A stretch of 18,738 bases of DNA from the NCBI GenBank assembly GCA_013140955.1, contig JABFRY010000215.1:1-18738 (forward strand), in the 5' to 3' direction. The notes below the pieces were generated by a model, which worked only from the letters and a program-made list of their open reading frames with translations, ran no database searches and was not told the DNA's origin. The translations under genes and the position numbers were made by a program. This DNA is from Acidobacteriota bacterium. GTDB taxonomy: Bacteria; Acidobacteriota; Vicinamibacteria; Vicinamibacterales; UBA2999. Positions 1 through 7,343 of this stretch are shown piece after piece; the stretch's first letter is position 1, and each line of letters starts with the position of its first letter.

Positions 1-711
1 GCCCCGGCCCTGGCCCGCGTGCAGGCCGCGCTCGACCAGGCGCCCGACGATGCCCGGGTGCTCGTGGTTGCCGGACGGGCCTACGCGGCCGCGGGCGACG
101 CGGCGAGGGCCGAGCAGGTGCTGCGGCGCGCGATCGAACAGGATCCGGGTTCGATGACCGCCTACGACGAACTCGGCCGTGTGCTCGTCCGGCAGAACAA
201 GCTGGACGCGGCGCGTCAGGAATACGAGGCGCTCGGCCGGTCGCGGCCCACCGAGATCGGGCCCCAGCTCATGGTGGCCAGGATTCACCATGCCCAGGGT
301 CGGCTCGACGACGCGCGGCGGTACTACGAGGCGGCCCTGGCGCTGGATTCCCGCAACCCGCTGGCCAACAACAACCTGGCGTTCATGCTGGCCGAACAGG
401 GGCAGGATCTCGACCAGGCGCTGACCATGGCGCAGACCGCCAAGGCGGCCGCGCCGGAGGATCCAGACGTCAACGACACGCTCGGGTGGATCTACTACAA
501 GCGCAACCTGGCCGGCCTGGCGGTCGATCCGCTGCGCCAGGCGGTGGCGGCCGATCCGTCGAACGCGGTGTACAGCTACCATCTCGGGGTGGCCCAGAGC
601 GAGTCGGGCGACCAGGCCGGTGCCCGGGCGTCGCTGCAGCGGGCGCTGACACTCGATCCGTCGTTCGAGCAGGCCGAGGAGGCCAGGCAGCGCCTCGCCT
701 CGCTCCGTTAG
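1..711 (+). CDS. TPR-repeat protein, C-terminal part (5' end outside window)
   Basis: Frame 1 is open from the first base to a TAG at 709-711, so the gene begins upstream; the GTG at 19 is only an internal codon. The visible 236 residues are made of tetratricopeptide repeats, helical hairpins with the A-x-x-x-Y/L, G-x-x-x-A and P-x-x-A/P spacing, for example around A-G-R-A-Y-A-A-A-G-D-A-A-R-A and A-Q-G-R-L-D-D-A. TPR proteins are scaffolds for protein-protein contacts. It is closely related to the C-terminal third of the next gene: both contain P-L/V-A-N-N-N-L-A-like, D-T-L-G-W-I/V-Y-Y-K and Y-H-L-G repeats in the same order, so the two look like a tandem duplication. The gap to the next gene is 41 nt, same strand, consistent with one operon. 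By position it may be a PrsT-like component of an exosortase/exopolysaccharide system. The N-terminus and localisation cannot be seen. Confidence 0.85.
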   Translation, partial: APALARVQAALDQAPDDARVLVVAGRAYAAAGDAARAEQVLRRAIEQDPGSMTAYDELGRVLVRQNKLDAARQEYEALGRSRPTEIGPQLMVARIHHAQGRLDDARRYYEAALALDSRNPLANNNLAFMLAEQGQDLDQALTMAQTAKAAAPEDPDVNDTLGWIYYKRNLAGLAVDPLRQAVAADPSNAVYSYHLGVAQSESGDQAGARASLQRALTLDPSFEQAEEARQRLASLR

Positions 712-752
712 CCTCGTCGCGCCAGTCGCCATCGCTGTCAGGGGGATTTCGG

Positions 753-3014
753 ATGCGCACCAGACTGCTCGTGCCCCGGCTGCTCGTGCCCACGCTGCTC
801 GTGCTCGGGCTGGTGGGGTGCTCGGATCCGGAAGCCGAGAAGGCCCGCTTCTTCGAGAGCGGCAACCGGTACTTCGATGAGGGCCGGTTCGCCGACGCCA
901 TCGTCGAGTATCGCAACGCCATCCAGCGCGACGCCCGCTTCGGCGAGGCCCGGCTGAAGATGGCCGATGCGCTCGCCCGCACCGGCGACGCGCAGCGTGC
1001 CGCGGTCGAGTACGTCCGGGCCGCCGAGCTGCTGCCCGACAACGTCGAGGCGCAGCAGCGCGCCGCAGGCGTCCTGCTGATGGCGGGCGAGTTCGAACGC
1101 GCACGGACGATCGCCGAGCGGCTGGTGGAGCGGGATCCCGCGAACGTCGAGGCGCAGCTCATCGTCGGCAATGCGCTGGCGGGGCTCAAGGACCTGGACG
1201 GTGCCGTGGCGGAGATCGAGGAAGCCATCGCCCTGGACCCCACGCGCGGCCTGACGTATTCCAACCTCGCCGTTTTCCGGCTGGCGCAAGGACAGCGCGA
1301 GAGCGCGCGGGAAGCCTTCGAGAAGGCCGTGGAGGTGGATCCGTCGTCGGTGGATGCCCGGCTCGCGCTCGCAAACTTCTACTGGGCCGCCGGCGAACCA
1401 GCCTCCGCGGAAACCACGATCGAGGGAGCCCTTGCGCTCCAGCCCACGCACGCGCTGGCCAACCGCATGCTCGCGGCGTTCCTCATGGCTTCCAACCGGG
1501 CGCCGGAAGCCGAGCCCTACCTCACTCGCCTGGTCGAGACGACGGCCACGCCGGAGGCGCGCCTCGCGCTCGCCGACTACTACCTGGCCCTGGCTCGCCC
1601 CAACGACGCCCGTCCCATCCTGCAGGCCCTGACGGCGACGCCGGCGGTGGCGTCCACCGCGGAGATGCGCCTGGCGCAGATCGAGTATGCAGCGAACCAG
1701 ACCGCAGCGGCCCACCGCATGCTGGATGCGCTGCTCGATCGCGATCCGAACAATGCGCCGGCCAACGTGACCAAGGCCCAGTGGCTGCTGGCGGAAGGGA
1801 AGCAGGACGAGGCACTCGCCCAGGCCCAGCGCGCCGTGAAGGCCGACCCTGAGGCCATTGCCGCGCACTACGTGCTCGGCCAGGTGCAGGCCAGCCTGCG
1901 CGATTTCGACGCCGCTGCAGGCAGCTTCAACGAGGTGCTGCGGATCAATCCCAATGCGTCGCTCGCGCAATTGCAGCTGTCGCGCGTGAATCTCGTGCGC
2001 GGTGATGCCGAGACGGCCGTGCAGCTGGCCCAGCAGGCGCTGACCGCGGCGCCCGACAGCGGCGACGCCCGTCTGAGCCTGGCCCTCGGGCTCATCGCCC
2101 GACGGGACTTCCGGGCCGCCGCGCCGGAAGTGGCGACCCTTCTCAAGGCCTATCCCAACGCCGCTGCGGCACACGCGCTCGACGGTCGGCTGAAGCTCGC
2201 CACCCAGGATCTCAACGGCGCGAGGGCCGCCTATGAGCGCGCGTTGAAGCTCGACGCCCTGTCGGTGGACGCCCTGACCGGGCTGACGACCATCGACGTC
2301 GTGCAGCGCCGACCCGATGCCGCCCGCGCGCGTGTGGAAGCCGGCCTGGCGCAGCAGCCGGACCACACCGGCCTGCTCGAGCTTGCGGCTCGCGTGTACA
2401 TGGCGCAGAACGATCTGCCCAAGGCGGAGCAGTCGCTGCGGCGCGTCATCGAACTCGATGCAACCCGGACCACCGCATACGCGATGCTCGGGCAGGTCTA
2501 CGTCACGCAAGGCAAACTCGATCAGGCCCGTACGGAGTTCGAGGAGCTGGCCCGTCGCCGGCCGACCGACGTGGCCGCGCCGACGATGGTGGCGATGATC
2601 TTCGAGGCCCAGGGCCGGCTCGACGACGCGAAGGCCCGGTACCAGGCCATCCTCGAGGTGAACCCGAAGGCCGCCGTCCCGGCCAACAACCTCGCGTGGC
2701 TGTACGCCGACGCGGGGGAAAACCTCGACGAGGCCCAGGCCCTGGCGCAGACGGCGCTCGAGACACTGCCCGACCGGGCCGAGGTGATCGACACCCTCGG
2801 GTGGGTGTACTACAAGAAGGAGTTGCCGGCCCTGGCGATTCCGCGGTTCCAGGACAGCGTCACCAAGGATCCTGGCAACGGGCTCTACTACCATCACCTG
2901 GGGCTCGCGCACCTCAAAGCGGGCGACACCCAGCGGGCGCGCGAGGCCCTGCAGACGGCGCTCAAGCTCCAGCCCAATCTGGCGGAGGCGCGGCGTGCGC
3001 TCGATGCGCTCTGA
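753..3014 (+). CDS. TPR-repeat lipoprotein, PrsT-like (exosortase/PEP-CTERM system type)
   Basis: This 753-residue protein begins at ATG 753, preceded by a purine-rich AGGGGGA at 740-746. The frame stays open upstream to about 486, but that part lies over the preceding TPR gene, and only the 753 start gives a clean lipoprotein signal: M-R-T-R, a hydrophobic stretch, then the lipobox L-V-G-C with lipidated Cys23 followed by Ser-Asp, which fits an outer-membrane destination. The rest is TPR repeats end to end, around twenty hairpins. Length, lipoprotein signal and all-TPR build resemble the PEP-CTERM system TPR protein PrsT, and an exosortase gene follows 48 nt downstream, which supports that reading. 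PrsT-type proteins are thought to assist exopolysaccharide export or assembly linked to exosortase; their biochemical role is not established. A BcsC/AlgK-like scaffold from another EPS system is the main alternative. The signal peptide is encoded by a triplicated 15-bp unit. Confidence 0.85.
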   Translation: MRTRLLVPRLLVPTLLVLGLVGCSDPEAEKARFFESGNRYFDEGRFADAIVEYRNAIQRDARFGEARLKMADALARTGDAQRAAVEYVRAAELLPDNVEAQQRAAGVLLMAGEFERARTIAERLVERDPANVEAQLIVGNALAGLKDLDGAVAEIEEAIALDPTRGLTYSNLAVFRLAQGQRESAREAFEKAVEVDPSSVDARLALANFYWAAGEPASAETTIEGALALQPTHALANRMLAAFLMASNRAPEAEPYLTRLVETTATPEARLALADYYLALARPNDARPILQALTATPAVASTAEMRLAQIEYAANQTAAAHRMLDALLDRDPNNAPANVTKAQWLLAEGKQDEALAQAQRAVKADPEAIAAHYVLGQVQASLRDFDAAAGSFNEVLRINPNASLAQLQLSRVNLVRGDAETAVQLAQQALTAAPDSGDARLSLALGLIARRDFRAAAPEVATLLKAYPNAAAAHALDGRLKLATQDLNGARAAYERALKLDALSVDALTGLTTIDVVQRRPDAARARVEAGLAQQPDHTGLLELAARVYMAQNDLPKAEQSLRRVIELDATRTTAYAMLGQVYVTQGKLDQARTEFEELARRRPTDVAAPTMVAMIFEAQGRLDDAKARYQAILEVNPKAAVPANNLAWLYADAGENLDEAQALAQTALETLPDRAEVIDTLGWVYYKKELPALAIPRFQDSVTKDPGNGLYYHHLGLAHLKAGDTQRAREALQTALKLQPNLAEARRALDAL
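765..809 (+). repeat. Three tandem 15-bp units inside the lipoprotein signal peptide
   Basis: Three consecutive 15-nt units each begin CTGCTCGTGC and encode L-L-V-P-R, L-L-V-P-T and L-L-V-L-G. They make up the hydrophobic core of the signal peptide of the TPR lipoprotein (residues 5-19). The unit length keeps frame, so gain or loss of one copy would lengthen or shorten the core by five residues without a frameshift. Confidence 0.7.
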
Positions 3015-3062
3015 GCGACGCTGTGAGCAGGCCCGTGACCGACCGACGGCGGAGCAGTTGAC

Positions 3063-4007
3063 ATGAACGACACGCGCGCGTTCGGATCGGGCACGGGCGA
3101 GGTAGCGTCCCGTGTGGGAGCCCCAGCGGTTGAAGCGGCTGTGGCGGTGGCGAGTGATGAACGCGTCGGTGGCTGGCGGCGCGTAGTGCTCGGCCTGGCC
3201 CTGCTCGAGCTGCTCGTGCTCTGGGCACCCACCATCGGCTGGCTCTACGAACGCTGGACGCTGAGCGTCTGGCATCACGCCCACGGGCTGCTGATCCCCT
3301 TCGTGGTGGCCTACTTCGTGTACCAGGAGCTACGTCCGTTTGCGGGCCGGCCACGCACTTCGAGCGCGTGGGGCTTCGTCCTGCTGGTGCCGGCGCTCGC
3401 GCTACATGCGCTCGACGCGGGCATTCACACGGAACTCCTGGCCGCAGGCTCCATCGTGGTGGCGCTGCCTGGCCTGGCCCTGCTCACGCTGGGGATGGAA
3501 CGGACGAAGGCCATCCTGTTTCCATTGGCGTTCCTGGCCCTGTCGCTGCCCATTCCGCTTGGCATGACCGAGCAGGTGCACATGCAGTTGCGCCTGCTCA
3601 CGACGGCCGCCACGTCATCGGTCGTCCCGATGTTCGGCATCCCCGTGTTCGTGGAAGGGACGACGCTTCACCTGTCCGGTGGCGCGCTGCAGGTGGCCGA
3701 CGCCTGCAGTGGATTCTCGACGCTCTATGCCGCGATTGCCGTCGCCATGCTCACCGCCTACACCGCCCGCGGCACCGGACGCCGTGCGCTCGTGCTGCTG
3801 GCGGCCGCACCGCTGGCGATCCTGGCCAACTGGCTCCGCGTGATCGCGCTCGTGCTGCTGGTGGTCTGGCGCGGGGACGCCATTCTCGACACCTTCGTGC
3901 ACCCGCTGAGCGGCATGCTCACGTTCGCCCTGGCGCTGCCCATCATCTTCTGGCTGGGGGGCGATGCCGCCCCGACGTCCCGTTCTTCGGAGGGAGCACG
4001 CGCATGA
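3063..4007 (+). CDS. Exosortase, multi-pass membrane cysteine transpeptidase
   Basis: This 314-residue membrane protein has about eight hydrophobic segments after a polar N-terminal extension of some 40 residues. The catalytic triad of the exosortase/archaeosortase family is visible: Cys215 in A-D-A-C-S-G-F-S, Arg259 in A-N-W-L-R-V and His280 in F-V-H-P-L-S-G. Exosortases cleave the C-terminal sorting tail of exported proteins (PEP-CTERM and relatives) in the inner membrane and hand them on for surface attachment, usually alongside exopolysaccharide production. ATG 3063 is preceded by GGAG at 3051-3054. The gene ends in an ATGA overlap with the EpsI-like gene, implying translational coupling. 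The upstream PrsT-like gene and downstream EpsI-like gene form the expected exosortase neighbourhood. I cannot assign the XrtA-to-XrtY subtype by eye. Confidence 0.93.
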   Translation: MNDTRAFGSGTGEVASRVGAPAVEAAVAVASDERVGGWRRVVLGLALLELLVLWAPTIGWLYERWTLSVWHHAHGLLIPFVVAYFVYQELRPFAGRPRTSSAWGFVLLVPALALHALDAGIHTELLAAGSIVVALPGLALLTLGMERTKAILFPLAFLALSLPIPLGMTEQVHMQLRLLTTAATSSVVPMFGIPVFVEGTTLHLSGGALQVADACSGFSTLYAAIAVAMLTAYTARGTGRRALVLLAAAPLAILANWLRVIALVLLVVWRGDAILDTFVHPLSGMLTFALALPIIFWLGGDAAPTSRSSEGARA

Positions 4008-4642
4008 TGTCCTCCCGGTTCGCGCCCGCCATCTGCGCGCTGCTCGCCATCGCGCTCGTGCCGACCTTCATTCATAGCTACAGCGATTCCGCCGTGGTGG
4101 ATGGCCGATCGACGACCGCCATCCCCGAGGCGCTGGCGGGCTACACATCAACGCCCTCAGGCCGGAATGCCACCTGGGGACAACGGCGCTTCGAGAGCCC
4201 AGACTGGACCGAGCGCATCTACGCGGACGGCCGCGATCAGGTCCGCCTCACCGTCGTGCGCTCCTACGATCCGAAGAGCCTGTATCACCATCCGGAGCTT
4301 GCCGTGGCCTACGGCACCGACTACGTCCGCAGCGAGGTACGCCACTTCCCGCAGCGACCCGACGTGCCCGTGCACATGCTCTACACCGACCGGCTCGGCG
4401 GGTCTGTAGCGATGTACGTCCTGCACTACGACGAGCGGTTCGTCGAAAACCCCATCCCGTTCCAGCTCCGCATCGCGGCCGAGTTGCTCGTCAGTGGCAG
4501 GAAGCCAATGACGCTCTTCTTCGTAGACGACCTGAGCGTGAGCGAGTCGGGTGCCGCCGAGCCCGAGTCGCTTTCCGCTGCTGCTGTGCTGTTCGAGGCC
4601 GTGGACCGGTTCGTCCAGGGATCATCCGAGGCCGCCCGCTGA
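4004..4642 (+). CDS. EpsI-like exosortase-associated protein, divergent
   Basis: This 212-residue protein starts at ATG 4004, or ATG 4007, overlapping the exosortase stop codon; GGAGGGAG at 3988-3995 is a good ribosome site. The frame is open far upstream only as a shadow of the exosortase gene. An N-terminal hydrophobic segment (residues about 7-23) suggests a single anchor or signal sequence with the rest in the periplasm. The core Y-D-P-K-S-L-Y-H-H-P-E-L-A-V-A-Y-G matches the EpsI/methanolan-type motif H-x-P-E followed by a short Gly-containing stretch, and a later V-L-H-Y segment fits the family's beta-rich second half. EpsI domains are found fused to or beside exosortases; their exact role is unknown. 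The Cys that usually follows P-E is absent here, so this is a divergent member. Assignment rests on this motif plus position. Confidence 0.75.
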   Translation: MMSSRFAPAICALLAIALVPTFIHSYSDSAVVDGRSTTAIPEALAGYTSTPSGRNATWGQRRFESPDWTERIYADGRDQVRLTVVRSYDPKSLYHHPELAVAYGTDYVRSEVRHFPQRPDVPVHMLYTDRLGGSVAMYVLHYDERFVENPIPFQLRIAAELLVSGRKPMTLFFVDDLSVSESGAAEPESLSAAAVLFEAVDRFVQGSSEAAR

Positions 4643-4647
4643 GGGAG

Positions 4648-6699
4648 ATGGCGTCGAGCGACAGAGCGTCCGGAGATGCACCTCCAGCTGGTCTCGCAGC
4701 TGCGGGTGTGTCGTTACGGAATGCATGGCTGGCGGTGACGCTGGTCGCGGCGACGTTCACGACCCTGGTCGAAGCCGTTCTGCTCCAGTATCGACGCTCC
4801 TATTTCACGGGCGGGTTCCTCGCGGAGGACTTTCTGACGTCCCCGGTTCAAGTGGCGGGCTTTCTCTTCGGAGGCCTTCTGGCCGACGCCGGGGTGATCG
4901 GCGTCGTCGCCGCGCCCTTGCTCCTCCTGGCCGGCTGGTGGCGACTCCCCCGGGCGACTGCTCTGCTCGGGACGCTGTGCCTTTCCGTTTGCCCACTGTT
5001 GCTCTGGGATTTCGTCACCTACGAGATCGCCTCGTATCTGGGGGACGCATTCGACCTGGGCCTGATGTTCGACCTGACGGGACGGAGCACGCAGGAGTTC
5101 GTCGCGGTTTCCTGGGCTCACGTTGTCAGGCTCCTGCTGGCAGGACTCGCGGGCGCGGCGATGACCCTCGCCGCACTGTGGACCTTGTACCGTCGTGGTG
5201 CCTTCTTGCGCACTCCTGCGCCGTGGTATTGGCGACTGAGCTTCGCGTTATGGCCCATCCTGCTTCTTTGCGCGGCCACCGGGGCCACCGCGGCCCTTCG
5301 GGGCTCGAGTGACGTGCTCGACAATGGGCTGGGCCGAAAGCCCTCTGGTCGCTGGCTCGGCGCCGTGGTCACTCGCCTGTCCGACATAGACGGGGACGGC
5401 TACGGTCTTCTGGGGCGCCCCGACGATCCTGACCTGTTCGACGCCCGTGTGCGACCGTATGCCGTGGAGGTTCCCGGGAACGGTGTGGACGAGGACGGCG
5501 TGGGTGGCGACCTTCCCGCGGGACTCCCTCCGTATCGGGAGCCCACCGGGCCAACAGGTGGTGCGCCGGGGACTGCGCAGCCCGACGTGGTGCTCATCAT
5601 GCTGGAGAGTTTCAGGGCAGACGCGCTGGGCGCTCAAGTGAACGGGCATGCGGTCACTCCCGTCCTGGACAGCCTAGCGGCGGGTGGGGTCTCAGCGGTG
5701 GCCTTCTCCCACAATGGCTACACCATTCAGTCGCGGCGACACGTGTTCACTGGCAGCACCGCGGACGTTCGTGGGAACCGGACACTCGTCGACGACTTCG
5801 CAACGCGTGGATACCAGGTGGCGTACTTCTCCGCGCAGGACGAATCGTACGGCGGCGATGAGCAGGGTGTTGGTTTCGACCGCGCACACGTGGCGTACGA
5901 TGCGAGATCCGACAGGGAGCTACGGTACTCGACGTTCACGACGGCCGGCAGTCTGGCCGTTCCGCATCAGGTGCTGAGCGAGCGGGTTGCTGCTTTCCTG
6001 GCTGGTCGGCACGACGACCGTCCATTGTTCCTGTACGCCAACTTTCACGACACACATTTCCCCTATCGGCATCGCGGCATCGAGTCGTTGGTCAGCGACG
6101 AGCCGCTGGCGCAGGCAGACATCGTTCCAGCCAACGAGAGCCGTCTTCGCGAGATGTACCTGAACACCGCAGCCAACGTCGATCGCGCCATCGGCGACCT
6201 GCTCGACCGAGTCAGGGCTGCGACCGGACGCGAGCCAGGAGTTGTCGTGCTCGGCGACCATGGCGAGAGCCTCTTCGACGAAGGGTTCCTGGGTCATGGC
6301 TACGCCCTGAACGATGCGCAAACGCGGATTCCCCTCGTGATCGCGAACCTCGCCGTTCAGGTCACCGAGCCGTTCGGGCAATCCGATCTCAGGGACTTGC
6401 TGTCGGGTGCGCTGAGACTCGAGGGAGAAGCCTCTGTGCCCGAACTGCGTCGCGACCAGGCGCGGGAAGTGTTTCAGTACCTCGGCCTGATTCGGAGGCC
6501 AAAGCAGATTGCATTCGCGCGCCTTTCGGGACGGACCATCTACGACTTCCGATCCAGGCGCGTACGCTTCCACGACTCCGACTGGCTGCGCGAGGACCAG
6601 TTGCCGGCCTCCCGGCGGGAGGAGTACTTGCGGCTTGTGCACACGTGGGAGCGCATCATGCTCGCAAGAGCGGCCGTCGACGATGCGCCTTCGCCTTAG
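4648..6699 (+). CDS. Membrane sulfatase/alkaline phosphatase-fold enzyme (LtaS-like phosphotransferase or hydrolase)
   Basis: This 683-residue protein has five N-terminal transmembrane segments (about residues 24-45, 68-98, 103-130, 152-180, 193-218), an acidic linker, and a periplasmic sulfatase-fold domain from about residue 310. Metal-site elements are visible: Glu320 in I-M-L-E-S-F-R-A-D, and D537-H538-G539-E540 with His550. The likely nucleophile is Thr359 in N-G-Y-T-I-Q-S-R-R; the sulfatase C-x-P-S-R motif is absent, so this looks more like an LtaS/EptA-type phosphotransferase than a sulfate esterase. The linker holds D-I-D-G-D-G-Y-G (from D246) and P-G-N-G-V-D-E-D-G (from P276), like a cysteine-less MopE-type calcium/metal repeat. 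GGGAG touches ATG 4648 directly, an unusually short spacing; GTG 4708 is an alternative start. It probably adds or removes a phosphate-linked group on envelope polysaccharide or lipid; the substrate is unknown. Confidence 0.85.
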   Translation: MASSDRASGDAPPAGLAAAGVSLRNAWLAVTLVAATFTTLVEAVLLQYRRSYFTGGFLAEDFLTSPVQVAGFLFGGLLADAGVIGVVAAPLLLLAGWWRLPRATALLGTLCLSVCPLLLWDFVTYEIASYLGDAFDLGLMFDLTGRSTQEFVAVSWAHVVRLLLAGLAGAAMTLAALWTLYRRGAFLRTPAPWYWRLSFALWPILLLCAATGATAALRGSSDVLDNGLGRKPSGRWLGAVVTRLSDIDGDGYGLLGRPDDPDLFDARVRPYAVEVPGNGVDEDGVGGDLPAGLPPYREPTGPTGGAPGTAQPDVVLIMLESFRADALGAQVNGHAVTPVLDSLAAGGVSAVAFSHNGYTIQSRRHVFTGSTADVRGNRTLVDDFATRGYQVAYFSAQDESYGGDEQGVGFDRAHVAYDARSDRELRYSTFTTAGSLAVPHQVLSERVAAFLAGRHDDRPLFLYANFHDTHFPYRHRGIESLVSDEPLAQADIVPANESRLREMYLNTAANVDRAIGDLLDRVRAATGREPGVVVLGDHGESLFDEGFLGHGYALNDAQTRIPLVIANLAVQVTEPFGQSDLRDLLSGALRLEGEASVPELRRDQAREVFQYLGLIRRPKQIAFARLSGRTIYDFRSRRVRFHDSDWLREDQLPASRREEYLRLVHTWERIMLARAAVDDAPSP

Positions 6700-7330
6700 G
6701 TCGAGCCGCCCGTCGCGGTGGACGCGTCCAGGCCCCCTCATCGCCGCCGTGGCCGCTGGCCTCCTGGCCGCTTGTCTGCTCGGGATGCTCTCGGTGGCCG
6801 GCACGCTGCTCGTGCGCAGTGTCCCCATCGAAGACCCTGATGTCATCGTGTCCCTGGCCAGCCATGAATGGGAGCGTCTTCCGCTGACAGCCGATCTCGC
6901 GAGGAGATACCCCGCCTCAACCGTGCTGCTGACCTTGCCGGACGTCGTCAACGGCTTCAACTGCCACGATTGTGGCAATCGCGTGCGCAGGCTTGCGCGC
7001 GCGGGCGTGCCGTCCCGGCGGGTGCAGGTCCTTCCCCTGAGGATTGGCGGGACCTATGGAGAGGCCGCTGCGGTCGCTGAGTATCTTCGGGCACACCGGT
7101 TGCGCAGCGTTCTCGTCGTCACGTCTCCGTATCACACCCGGCGGTCGCTTGCGACATTCAGGCACGCTGTTGAAGACCTGCCTGTCCGTGTCGGCGTGTT
7201 GCCCTCGGTGGCGACGTCCCCCTCGAGGCCGCGTCGATGGTGGCAGTCGCCGTACGACCGTTGGTACGTCCGGTACGAGTGGGAGGCAATGGCCTACTAC
7301 GCCTTCCGCCATGGGGTCTGGTCGTTCTGA
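6683..7330 (+). CDS. YdcF/SanA-family (DUF218) membrane-anchored protein
   Basis: This 215-residue protein starts at ATG 6683, overlapping the sulfatase-fold gene by 17 nt; no strong ribosome site is visible, so translation may be coupled. A basic N-terminus (M-R-L-R-L-R) is followed by one transmembrane segment (about residues 19-43). The soluble domain shows DUF218 hallmarks: D-V-I-V-S-L at its start, T-Y-G-E-A in the middle and V-V-T-S-P-Y-H-T-R-R-S near the end. YdcF/SanA/ElyC proteins have a Rossmann-like fold and are tied to cell-envelope, peptidoglycan or polysaccharide-carrier homeostasis, but the reaction is not firmly known. DUF218 proteins recur in exosortase and exopolysaccharide loci, which fits here. 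A C-x-x-C pair (N-C-H-D-C-G) in the middle is unusual and may bind metal or form a disulfide. Frame openness upstream of 6683 is shadow. Confidence 0.8.
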   Translation: MRLRLRSSRPSRWTRPGPLIAAVAAGLLAACLLGMLSVAGTLLVRSVPIEDPDVIVSLASHEWERLPLTADLARRYPASTVLLTLPDVVNGFNCHDCGNRVRRLARAGVPSRRVQVLPLRIGGTYGEAAAVAEYLRAHRLRSVLVVTSPYHTRRSLATFRHAVEDLPVRVGVLPSVATSPSRPRRWWQSPYDRWYVRYEWEAMAYYAFRHGVWSF

Positions 7331-7343
7331 TGGTCCTGGAGCG

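Noticed and set aside
486..752. Upstream in-frame extension of the TPR lipoprotein
   Set aside because: It overlaps the coding end of the previous TPR gene and would bury the signal peptide and lipobox internally.
738..3284. An 848-codon open frame on the minus strand opposite the TPR lipoprotein
   Set aside because: Low-complexity shadow of a clear TPR gene; no domain, no good ribosome site.
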